This document shows positions 32,128-43,724 of a stretch of 64,000 nt of DNA, piece by piece. This DNA is from Phyllostachys edulis (lineage: Eukaryota > Streptophyta > Magnoliopsida > Poales > Poaceae): positions 18,519,022-18,583,021 of the forward strand of contig CM070563.1 in NCBI GenBank assembly GCA_036346405.1, written 5' to 3'. The number at the start of each line of letters is the position of its first letter. Within the stretch, counting starts at the first letter, position 1. The notes below the pieces were generated by a model. It ran no database searches. It was not told where the DNA came from and saw only the letters and a list, made by a program, of their open reading frames with translations. The translations under genes and the position numbers were made by a program.

Positions 32128-33762
32128 TGTAATAGCCCAAAATTTCAAATTTGATATGAATTTAAAAACTTATTTTCTTTTATGGTTTTTCTAAAATTTT
32201 AAAAGCTTTTTCGTAATTAATTTAAAGCCAAAACAAATTTAATTGCAAAAACTATTACCAATGTTAAGTTGGAATTATTATATTTAAGTCCAAAACAATT
32301 CTAGGAACTTCAGTAAATTTTTCTAGAATTTTTGGAATTTATTTGCTATTTTCTAAAGCCTATTTGAATTAATCTGATTATTTAAATTCGCAAATCAATT
32401 TAAAAACCCTAACTGCCTTTGGGCCGAAACTGTTATTGTGCAGCCCAAACCGTTTTTCTTGCCAGCCTGCACTGCCCGCACAGCCCCTCATCAAATCGTC
32501 ACCGTCGGATTAAAATCCGACGGCGGCAATGCCCATACTCTCCACTCGCGACCAAGCACGCCGGCGTGTGGGCCATGCCCCTTCGTCCCCGCCATTGATG
32601 AAACACGCGAAGCCATAAATAAAGCGCCCCCCATCGCCTGCGTCTCTGCGGCGATTGCGCCGACCAGCGCCGACCTCCGCACGATCCCCCCCTTCCCTTT
32701 TTTCTCCAGGCGTCTTGCACGAACTTCATAGCTTCGCCTCTGCAGACCCCACGATCCCCTCGCCACTCCAGTGCTCCCCCATCCCTATAAAAGGACGCCC
32801 CGGGTGCGCCTTCCTCCTCACAACTCAACGTTGCCACCTGTTGCCACTCTCCTCTCCCCTAGCGCCCCAATTTCGAGTTCTTTCGCCGGCAACCGAAGAA
32901 GCTCGGATCTTCGATTGCGCCGCAACCGGAGCCGCTCCACCCTCATCGTCCACACCACCATCATCATCGCGTCATCGCGAAGCCGGTGCGCCCACTCGCT
33001 TCGCCGGAGAACCCTCGGAGCCACTACTTCGCCGTCGACCATACCGCGCCGCCACCTTCTTCCTCGCCGCCGGCCGCCTTCGTCATCTTCGCGTCGAGTG
33101 GGTGAGCGCATCGCATTCACCGCGTCTTCGTCTCTCTTTTGCGCGTCTCGTCGCTCGCCACCGCACAGCGTAGCGCCGGCGACCATCGGTCACCACGCTA
33201 GCACCGTCCCTACCGCCGTGGCCCAGCCACGCAAGCGCCACCGCGACGCCACGTAAGCGTTGGATCCCACGTGGATCCGACGTGGCGCCAAATCAGCGCA
33301 ACCCCCTAAGACAAAAAGCCTGTGGGCTTAGTCCACATGAACCGTGTCTATGACACATGGGGCCCGCATGTTAGAATTTTATTTAAAATCCTTTACTTCC
33401 GAAAATCTCAGGTCTGACGCCAGCCTTGCGCAATAAATGGTTTTTCCTTTAGAAAAATAATTCGGAAAATTCGTTTAAAATGCAGATTTAGGATTAAACT
33501 TCTAAAATCCATATCTTTTACATTGAAACTCCGCTTTGGGTGTTTCAAATTGCCAAATTTGTATAAAATAATTATCTAGCTAAATAAAATAAAATTATTG
33601 GATTTGGAGATAGTTCAAATTGTTGTTTTGAATTTATTTGAATTTTCAATTGATTTGTTGAATTTTCGCGTTTAGACTTCGACGTTTCCGAAGAGTTCGA
33701 TCCTTTTGAAGACTTAGAATTTCAAGACTCCAACGAAGGCAAGTTATACCATTAACCATATT
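32128..33762 (+). repeat. Solo LTR, left part
   Basis: It starts TGTAATAGCCCAAAATT, preceded by TTTAT (32123-32127). It includes a plus-strand TATA box (TATAAAAG, 32786-32793) followed by a GC-rich leader. The element resumes at 47101, giving about 2.6 kb in total. The long open frames at 32438-33256 are in this promoter/leader and have no known domain. Confidence 0.85.
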
Positions 33763-36501
33763 GTTGGGACCCCGGATCTCTGGATCCAGGACCCTCTGTG
33801 TATATCTGCACTATTCCCTGGATCAGTTGCTAGTGCACACAATCGCAACATTGGTTTAACCAAAACCGTACACCAAACTATAGATGAAGCAGATAAATTA
33901 ATATTTAATAGCAAAAAGGACCTTATGGTCAAGTTTTACAAAGGTTGCAGCACAGGGCTAAAGATAACAGAGTAAACCTACAGCGGAAAATAAACAAACT
34001 CGTGGAAACCATCCGACATGCCCACAGGCAATCGAGTGGAGAACGCATCCTAGTTCGCTTTGGTCTTCAAAGTATCCATCAAAAACCACTCAGATTCCTT
34101 GGTTCTTCTTACGAGACCGATCAATCGAGAGCATAAAGCCGTGAGTACTTTGAATGTACTCGACAAGTCATAGAGAAATGTATGCAAATAGTATTTATGC
34201 AAGGCTTAACAAGGATATCTTTATGGTTATTTTGCAGAAAGCAGTATTGACAGTAAATATAGTAATATGATTGAAAAGCATAATTTTAAAAGATTAATAC
34301 ATAAGTAAACAAGTTTCTTTGAAATAAATAGTGAACACCCTATTCACTTCCCAACCATCAACCAACATCAACTACTCAGATCCATCCAACCCATTCCAAC
34401 ATTTCATGAAAATCTACCCCATGCGTGAAATCACCAGGCATGTCCATAACCGGGGACACGGCTATTCGAATAGTTTTACACTCTGCAGAGGTTGTACAGC
34501 TTTACCCACAAGACACAACTTCTCTAGTTGGTTTGGCATCCGTCGATACCACTGCTCACTACCGTAGGTAAGTAGTCTAGAGCACGTGACAAGGATTTTA
34601 CAAAGTTCTATCTTAACTCGGTTCGGCCCGCTAAGGTTTTGCGAAACTAGCCCCCTCTTGCGCCGTGTGATTCCGGTTACGCGGAGATCATGCCACCACA
34701 ACAGAACTGAATCAAAACATTGTAAATTAGTCGGCCAGGTCTATCCCAGTCTAGACATGTGGTTGTACGATATGACCCAGATCAATGGTTCAAGGTTAAG
34801 TCCTTAGTGGTTGCTCAGGCGAGACCTTCCACATTCCATGTGCCTCGCGCACCTCAGTACCTCCCGTACAATATAATGTGCCTCCCGCATTACCTCGTGC
34901 ATTCCTCCTTTACCATCCAACCACTCGTCCAAGCTTAAATCATTTTCGTTCAACCCGACCAAATGACAACCCTTGCCATGGCACAACAAAATTTTAATAG
35001 CAACGGCATCGCACCACAATTGACACAACTGTGATCTCGCACCACAGTTGCACAACAGTGGTATCGAACCATAGTTCCATATATCATTAAGTCAAGTTCA
35101 ATCATTCTTTGAGTAAGTGATCGTGAATCTATCGTATAACTAAAGCATTGGCTAAGCATAATACGATACCCATGTTGGTAATACAATAATATCCAACTAA
35201 TAATTAACCATCCTAAGGTGTCTAAGGAGTTATGTCATACAAGGATACATGTCATTCACAATTTATCAAGGAGGCATAATAGCATTTAGGTAATTAACTA
35301 ATTCTCGAAACCATTTATTATAAAATTAGCAATGCATGTTTATATCAAACAATATACTTTTACAAATTGGGTTCAATATGATCAAATATCTATGACTTGC
35401 TTTCGTTTGAAGAGTTGAGGTGCTTCGGTCGTTGGGTCCAAGAAATCTTTCGAAACGCCGGAATCTATACGTGCGAACAAAGCCAAATAAATAAAAGAAC
35501 TCCAAATAAATTAAAATCAATTCCAAATAAATACTAATAGGAAGATAATGAATTTAGATGGATTTAGAAATTTGAATCACTCGAATCGGAGTTTGAATGA
35601 GGAAGTTATGGCCTTCGGAAGTTTGAAATTGCATGAAATGACAAAAGAATTGGATTTTCGGATTTTCCGGATTTATTTTCTAAAGGAAAACCAGGAAAAT
35701 CCACTCGGCTTGCTAACGAGGTAGCCACATCAATAAAGGGCTGAGGTGGCCTCTAACGGGGCGCCACAAAGGGCGACCACGTCGGACCCGAGCCGATGGC
35801 GCCACGGCCGATGGTCGCCATGAATCAGCCGGAAGTCAGGTGGCGGTGAGGGCACCCTCGAGAAGAGGGCGATCAAAGCAGTCTTGTGCCCTCGAGGACA
35901 CGGAGGCGAGGGGAGGCCGGCGGCGAAGACGAAGAGCGACGGAAGCAGCGGCTCGAAGGCGGTGGCGGGGTTCCGGTGACCTCCGGGTGGAGTGAGAGCG
36001 CGCACCAGGTGCGCCGCGATGAGACGGTGCCTGTGGCGAGGTCAGCGGCGCTGGAGGAGGCTCGACAGCGGCGGCGGATGTGGCGAAGTGAATCTCGGTG
36101 GCGGCGATTGAATCGCAAAATTCGGCGAGCTCGAGGAGAGGGGGAGAGGGGAGCGAAAGAGGGAAAGAGAGAGGAGAGGGAGAGCTTCACGGTGCGCTCC
36201 TTTATAGGCGGTGGGGAGGAGGAGGGAGAGGGCTCCAACGGGCGGGCGCACGCGCAAGCTCTGCCGGAGTTGCATGCTCCGCGGATTCCACGCGGACGGG
36301 ACAGGGCAGGGAAGAGGACGCACGCTCGGCAACGGGCGTGGTGAAGGCAAAGCAATAAATGCGCATGACGGTGGGTAGGGGCCGCCATGATGGGATAAAC
36401 AGCGGCGTCGGCAAGAAAACACGCCAAGACACGCATGTAGCCTAACCAAGCAGCGGAGGAGGACGATGACCAGGGGTGGCGGTGGCGACAGGGGCTCACC
36501 G

Positions 36502-36540
<39 letters not shown>

Positions 36541-37118
36541 GTGTGGTGATCTGGCCGTCCGATCAAGATCGACACTGATGACCGACGAGGAGGAGCTGAC
36601 ATGTATGATGAGAATTGACATGGGCATGGAGAGAAGGAGAAATGGGCGAAGGATTCGCCCAAAGCAGTGAGAGTGGAATTTTAAGGATTTTCAATTTAGA
36701 AAATACTAGAAAAGGAAAAGCATTTTTAGAAAATAGCTAAAGCCGTCCAAAAATCCAAAACAAATTCACAGAAATCTCTTGAATTATTTAGAACTTATTA
36801 AAAATATTTTTAGCTTAACTTTTGCTTTTAATTTTTGCAATTAATTTATTTTTAACTTAGGGCAAAAGGAAAAAAAACCAATTTTAAAATCCAGAAAATC
36901 CAAGAAAAGGCTTAAAATAATACTTTTGATTTTTAAATCCAATTAAGATCCGAAAACTTGATTAGACCAACTTGAATTAATTGAAGTTTAGTTAATTCAA
37001 ATTAAATTGCTTTTAAAATCTAAAATTTCAAGTTAAGCTTTGTCAAATTAATAAACCAAATGGTTAATTTTTAAAGTTTTCAAAATTTTCAAAAAGCCCG
37101 AAAAATTAGGATGTTACA
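33763..37118 (-). repeat. LTR 1 of the array (3' LTR of copy 1)
   Basis: About 3.36 kb. It is bounded by GTTGGGACCCCGG on the left and GGATGTTACA on the right (TGTAACATCC on the minus strand). A minus-strand TATAAA box lies at 36201-36206. A (GA)n microsatellite lies at about 36509-36537. Long open frames at 35873-36662 are in the GC-rich leader and unsupported. Confidence 0.9.
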
Positions 37119-37137
37119 ATCTACACCCCTTAAAGGG
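37119..37137 (-). other. Polypurine tract of copy 1
   Basis: On the minus strand CCCTTTAAGGGGTGTAGAT runs directly into the 3' LTR start TGTAACATCC. Copy 2 has the same text at 41904-41922. Confidence 0.65.
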
Positions 37138-37188
37138 AATCTCAACCGAGATTGGTGACTAGAGAATAGGTTCGAACCCGAACTTTGC

Positions 37189-38358
37189 TCACTCTTCCAT
37201 TCGATTTTCTTTTGAGCGAGACAAAGTTTGCAATCCAGTCTTGTCTTCGACTAGAGACTTACCAAGAATGAAGTTACGAGCTGGTTGGGCTTGCTCCACG
37301 GTGACACAATTCACTTCTCCTCTCGTAGAAGGAGCTGGAGTCTTGGCCCGGCGTTTCTGTGGGCAGCTGTGAGCATAATGACCCATCCCATGGCATCTAT
37401 AACAGGTGACTCCTGGAGCTGGATTGTTGTTTTCCTGAGGTTGGTTGCTGTTGCCGAATCCTGAAACAGTTGGACGAGGTGTCGGTGTGGTAGTTCTAGA
37501 TGTGACAGGAGGAGCAAAATGGACAGGATGCTGCACATCCATCCTGAATTTCTGTGGATGGCTTTGATGAGGCCCATGCTGCATCATCTTCTTTTTACGG
37601 AGTCCTTCTAGTTTACGATGAGAATCTTCTATGAGCACAGCCTTGTCCACCATATGCTAGAAATCTACATAGTCATTGCCAACAACTTGCACCTTTAAAC
37701 TGGGATTGAGTCCACGCTTGAAATGCTTCTGGCGTGCATCATCCAAAGTAACGTCCTCTGGAGCATAACAGGAGAGTTGGGTGAACTTCTTTGAGGTACG
37801 CGCGTTCAATCGACAGGTTCCTTGTCAGAACTCGTGGAACTCGTTCTTCTTCATCTCTACTATACCATCTAGGACATGAGAGTGGCGAAAAGCTGTTGAA
37901 AACTCGGCCCAGGTAATATCTTCTGAATTCTCATGAGTTGCACAATAATTTTCCCACCATTCTGCAGCAGTACCTTCAAGGCGATGTGCGGTGTCTGAGA
38001 ACCTTATCACGATCGTCACATCGAGCAATGGACAACTTCTTTGCCATAGGCGTAGCTAGTCATGTCGTCAAAGGTTCGGTGAGTTGGAGAAGGTAGGCGG
38101 ATGTCTCCTCATGAACTCTGCAAACTTTGATTGTTGAAAAGTGGTGGCGGAGGTGGTGGCATGGCGGGCTTTGTTTGTCTTTGGTTTAGCATCGCGACTA
38201 AAGCAAAGATGCTTGATCTTGTTCTGTTGATTCATCATTTGATTCATATTCTGCATCATAGCATTCATCAGCTGTGTTTGGGCTGCCATGAACTGACTCA
38301 AACCCTGATCTACTGTGGCTACCGGAGGAGGTGGTGGTGGTGGCGCATTGAGATCCAT
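37189..38358 (-). pseudogene. gag, copy 1
   Basis: The start at 38358 reads MDLNAPPPPPPP followed by a Met/Asn/Gln-rich stretch. The capsid-like domain contains EGTAAEWWENYCATHENSEDITWAEF. A CCHC zinc knuckle (CYRCHGMGHYAHSC) precedes the end. Gag would coat element RNA; with no pol, the element depends on a partner for mobility. In-frame TAG stops at the N-terminal/capsid junction and at 37657-37659 recur at the same places in copy 2. Extra frame breaks near 38030, 37790 and 38200 are not in copy 2 and fall at CAG/CTG sites, so they may be sequencing errors. Confidence 0.85.
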
Positions 38359-38922
38359 AGGGTCAGCTGAGCTTGCAGTGTTGCGGTTCTAGGCCATTTG
38401 CACAAATCTTCTCAGGTTTAATAGACGAGAGGAAGAAAGCACAATAGGAAAGAGGGAAAAGCACAATAGACGAGAGAGAACAAGGGAGAAAGATAGAAAC
38501 AACTATTTGGGGAAAGCCGGTTTAACCCAACGAACAATAGCCGAAAAGATATAAGACGCAACAAAACTCAAGCAAAAGACCTTATCTATCAGACTAAATG
38601 ATACTGAAACTAAAAAAGGTCACTTAAAAACAACACTACTAATCTATCTTGTATGGGTGGGCGACTTCAAGCAAGGCTCGATCCTATAGAGATTATAGAG
38701 ATGAGAGGGTCACATTACATTCAAAAATACAAAGTTCAAAAAAGATAAGAAGTCAGACTCTGAGAATGAAATGAGGAGAGATTAGCATAAGATGAGTAGG
38801 AATAGAGTAAGATGAGAGAAGAAGACTATTCAAGTTAACTGTCGGTTTGATTTATAAAATAAAATTTTGAAGACTTGACTAAACGACCATGCTAACTATG
38901 GTTACGTCCTACAGTCGACACA

Positions 38923-38934
38923 GCTCTGATACCA
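38923..38934 (-). promoter_or_regulatory. Primer binding site, copy 1
   Basis: The minus strand reads TGGTATCAGAGC, the classic initiator-tRNA-Met site, a few bases after the end of the 5' LTR (38940). It fixes the element's orientation. Confidence 0.9.
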
Positions 38935-38939
38935 CCGCT

Positions 38940-41277
38940 GTTGGGACCCCGGATCTCCGGATCCAGGACTCTCTGTGTATATCTGCACTATTCCCTGGAT
39001 CAGTTGCTAGTGCACACAGTCGCAACATTGGTTTAATCAAAACCGTACACCAAACTATAGATGAAGTAGACAAATTAATATTTAATAGCAAAAAGGACCT
39101 TATGGTCAAGTTTTACAAAGGTTGCCGCACAGGGCTAAAGATAACAGAGTAAACCTGTAGTGGAAAATAAACAAACTCGTGGAAACCATCCGACATGCCC
39201 ATAGGCAATCGAGTGGAGAACGCATCCTAGTTCGCCTGGTCTTCAAAGTATCTATCAAAAAACCCTGTATTCCTTGGTTCTTCTTCTGAGACTGATCAAT
39301 CAGAGAGCATAAAGCCGTGAGTACTTTGAATGTACTCAGCAAGTCATAGAGAAATGTATGCAAATAGTATTTATGCAAGGCTTAACAAGGATAGCTTTAT
39401 GGTTATTTTGCAGAAAGCAGTATTGACAGTAAATACAGTAATTAGATTGAAAAGCATAATTTTAAAAGATTAATACATAAGTAAACAAGTTTCTTTGAAA
39501 TAAATAGTGAACACCCTATTCACTTCCCAACCATCAACCAACATCAACTAGTCACATCCATCCAACCCATTCCAACATTTCATGAAAATCTACCCCATGC
39601 GTGAAATCACCAGGCATGTCCATAATCGGGGACACGGCTATTCGAATAGTTTTACACTCTGCAGAGGTTGTACAGCTTTACCCACAAGACACAACTTCTC
39701 TAGTTGGTTTGGCATCCGTCGATACCACTGCTCACTACCATAGGTAAGTAGTCTAGAAACACGTGACAAGGCTTTTACAAAGTTCTGTTTTAACTCGGTT
39801 CTGCCCACTAAAGTTTTACGAAACTAGCCCCCTCTTACGCCGTGTGATTCCGGTTACGCAGAGATCATGCCACCACAACAGAACCGAATCAAAACATTGC
39901 AAATTAGTCGGCGGTCTATCCCATCTAGACTTGTGGTTGTGCGATATGGCCCAGATCAATGGTTCAAGGTTAAGTCCTTAGTGGTTGCTCGGCGAGACCT
40001 TCCGCATTCCATGTGCCTCGTGAACCTCGGTACCTCCGTACAATATAATGTGCCTCCGCATTACCTCGTGCATTCCTCCTTTACCATCCAACCACTCGTC
40101 CAAGCTTAAATTATTTTCGATCAACCCGACCAAATGACAACCATTGCCATGGCACAACAAATTTTTAATAGCAACGAGATCGCACCACAATTGACACAAC
40201 TGTGATCTCACACCACGCTTGCTGTGATGATATCGCACCATAGTTCCATATATTATTAAGTCAAGTTCAATCATTCTTTGAGTAAGTGATCGTGAATCTA
40301 TCGTATAACTAAAGCATTGGCTAAGCATATCGATACCCATGTTGGTAGTACAATAATGTCCAACTAATAATTAACCATCCTAAGGTGTCCAAGGAGTTAT
40401 GTCATACAAGGATACATGTCATTCACAATTTATCAAGGAGGCATAATAGCATTTAGGCAATTAACTAATTCTCAAACCATTTATTATAAAATTAGCAATG
40501 CATGTTTATATCAAACAATATACTTTTATAAATTAGGTTCAATATGATCAAAGATCTATGACTTGCCTTCATTTGAAGAGTTGAGGTGCTTGATTAGTCG
40601 GGTCCAAGAAATCTTCCAAAACGCCTAATCTATACGTCTTGAACAAAGCCAAATAAATAAAAGAATCTATTACGTTCCAACAAAGCCAAATAAATAAAAA
40701 AACTCCAAGTAAAATTAAAATAAATACCAAATAAATACTAATAGGAAGATGGGAGGATTTTCCGGAGTTAAAGGAAAACCAGGAAAATCCACTCGGCTTG
40801 CTAACGAGGTAGCCACATCAATAAAGGGCTGCGCTCCTTTATAGGCGGTGGGGAGGAGGAGTGGCAGTGAGGGCAGAAGAGCGCTCAGGCAGGTCTAATC
40901 GAGGACACGGAGGCGCCGGCGGACGCGAAGCTCTGCTCGGAGTTGCATGCTCATGATTCCACGAGGTCGGGGATGAGGCAGGGCGAGGGGCCGAGGAGGC
41001 TCGACAATGGCGCCTCGGTGGCGGCGATTGAATCGCAAAATTCAAGCAGGGAGTGGTGAAGAGAGGAGAGCTTCACAAAGCAATAAGCTCTGCCGCATGC
41101 TCCATGATTCCACGGACGGAGGTAGGGGCCTGCGCTCGACAAGGTGGTGGGGCAAAGCAATAAATCGCGCATGAAACACGGGCCGGGATGCGCATGTATG
41201 TAACGCATGTGTCATAACCAGCAGGAGGAGGACGATGACCAGGGGTGGCGGTGGCTGACAGGCGGGGCCCGCTGGTC

Positions 41278-41309
<32 letters not shown>

Positions 41310-41903
41310 CGGAGAAGGGTGTGGCTGATGCGAGCCGTCCGATCAAGATCAGACACGGTGACCGATCGAGGAGGGCGCGTGACACATGAGAAATTGCCAA
41401 GATGGGCAGCATGAGGAAGAGAGAAATGGGCGAAGGATTCGCCCAAACAGTGAGAGTGGAATTTTTAAGGATTTTCGAATTTAGAAAATACTAGAAAAGG
41501 AAAAGCATTTTTAGAAAATAGCTAAAGCCGTCCAAAAATCCAAAACAAATTCACAGAAATCTCTTGAATTATTTAGAACTTATTAAAAATATTTTTAGCT
41601 TAACTTTTGCTTTTAATTTTTGCAATTAATTTATTTTTAACTTAGGGCAAAAGGAAAAAAACCAATTTTAAAATCCAGAAAATCCAAGAAAAGGCTTAAA
41701 ATAATACTTTTGATTTTTAAATCCAATTAAGATCCAGAAAACTTGATTAGACCAACTTGAATTAATTGAAGTTTAGTTAATTCAAATTAAATTGCTTTTA
41801 AAATCTAAAATTTCAAGTTAAGCTTTGTCAAATTAATAAACCAAATGGTTAATTTTTAAAGTTTTCAAAATTTTCAAAAAGCCCAGAAAATTAGGATGTT
41901 ACA
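38940..41903 (-). repeat. LTR 2 of the array (shared by both copies)
   Basis: It serves as 5' LTR of copy 1 and 3' LTR of copy 2. It is about 400 bp shorter than LTR 1 and LTR 3. The loss and scrambling are confined to the GC-rich promoter block (40830-41170), where the TATA segment (40838-40843) and other pieces appear out of order. Confidence 0.88.
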
Positions 41904-41988
41904 ATCTACACCCCTTAAAGGGAATCTCAACCCCGAGATTCGGGCTGACTAGAGAATAGGTTCGGGAACCCGAACTTTGCTCACTCTT

Positions 41989-43146
41989 TCATTCGATTTT
42001 CTCTTTTGAGCGAGACAAAGCTGCAACTGGTACTGTACTGACTAGAGACTTACCAAGAATGAAGTTCTGAGCTGGTTGGGCTTGCTCCACGGTGACACAA
42101 TTCACTTCTCCTCTCGTAGAAGGAGCTGGAGTCTTGGCCCGGCGTTTCTGTGGGCAGCTGTGAGCATAATGACCCATCCCATGGCATCTATAACAGGTGA
42201 CTCCTGGAGCTGGATTGTTGTTTTCCTGAGGTTGGTTGCTGTTGCCGAATCCTGAAACAGTTGGACGAGGTGTCGGTGTGGTAGTTCTAGATGTGACAGG
42301 AGGAGCAAAATGGACAGGATGCTGCACATCCATCCTGAATTTCTGTGGATGGCTTTGATGAGGCCCATGCTGCATCATCTTCTTTTTACGGAGTCCTTCT
42401 AGTTTATGATGAGAATCTTCTATGAGCACAGCCTTGTCCACCATATGCTAGAAATCTACATAGTCATTGCCAACAACTTGCACCTTTAAACTGGGATTGA
42501 GTCCACGCTTGAAATGCTTCTGGCGTGCATCATCCAAAGTAACGTCCTCTGGAGCATAACAGGAGAGTTGGGTGAACTTGCTGAGGTACGCGTTCACTGA
42601 CAGGGTTCCTTGCTGTAACTCGTGGAACTCGTTCTTCTTCATCTCTACTATACCATCTAGGACATGAGAGTGGCGAAAAGCTGTTGAAAACTCGGCCCAG
42701 GTAATATCTTCTGAATTCTCATGAGTTGCACAATAATTTTCCCACCATTCTGCAGCAGTACCTTCAAGCTGATGTGCGGTGTACAGAACCTTATCATGAT
42801 CGTCACATCGAGCAATGGACAACTTCTTTGCCATAGAGCGTAGCTAGTCATGTGCGTCCAAAGGTTCAGGTGAGTTGGAGAAGGTAGGCGGATGTCTCCT
42901 CATGAACTCTGCAAACTTTGATTGTTGAAAAGCTGGTGGCGGAGGTGGTGGCATGGCAGCGGCCTGTTTGTGCTGGTTTAGCATCGCGACTAAAGCAGTA
43001 GCAGTCTTGTTCTGTTGATTCATCATTTGATTCATATTCTGCATCATAGCATTCATCAGCTGTGTTTGGGCTGCCATGAACTGACTCAAACCCTGATCTA
43101 CTGTGGCTACCGGAGGAGGTGGTGGTGGTGGCGCATTGAGATCCAT
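41989..43146 (-). pseudogene. gag, copy 2
   Basis: The same protein as copy 1 but with a continuous capsid domain (42834-42448). It runs from MDLNAPPPPPPP at 43146 through AAMPPPPPPAFQQSKFAEF to a TAG at 42846-42844, then MAKKLSIARCDDHDKVL...QGTLSVNAYLSKFTQLSCYAPEDVTL to a TAG at 42450-42448, then MVDKAVLIEDSHHK and the zinc knuckle. The two TAGs sit where relatives have Trp and Gln codons (family knowledge), i.e. simple G-to-A or C-to-T changes. No protease or RT follows; the polypurine tract lies about 70 bp beyond. Confidence 0.87.
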
Positions 43147-43724
43147 AGGGTCAGCTGAGCTTGCAGTGTTGCGGTTCTAGGCCATTTGCACAAATCTTCT
43201 CAGGTTTAATAGACGAGAGGAAGAAAGCACAATAGGAAAGAGGAAAAGCACAATAGACGAGAGAGAACAAGGAGAAAGATAGAAACAACTATTTGGGAAA
43301 GCGGTTTAACCCAACGAACAATAGCCGAAAAGATATAAGACGCAACAAAACTCAAGCAAAAGACCTTATCTATCAGACTAAATGATACTGAAACTAAAAA
43401 AGGTCACTTAAAAACAACACTACTAATCTATCTTGTATGGGTGGGCGACTTCAAGCAAGGCTCGATCCTATAGAGATTATAGAGATGAGAGGGTCACATT
43501 ACATTCAAAAATACAAAGTTCAAAAAAGATAAGAAGTCGACTCGAGAATGAAATGAGGAGAGATTAGCATAAGATGAGTAGGAATAGAGTAAGATGAGAG
43601 AAGAAGACTATTCAAGTTAATCTGTCGGTTTGATTTATAAAATAAAATTTTGAAGACTTGACTAAACGACCATGCTAACTATGGTTACGCCCTCTGATCG
43701 ACACTGACTCACGATACCACCGCT

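Noticed and set aside
32438..33256. Long open frames of 90-170 codons
   Set aside because: They lie just around the LTR TATA box at 32786, overlap on both strands, and resemble no protein.
35873..36662. Open frames up to 208 codons, repeated at 45690-46407
   Set aside because: They are inside the GC-rich leader of the array LTRs and are not conserved as proteins among the three LTR copies.
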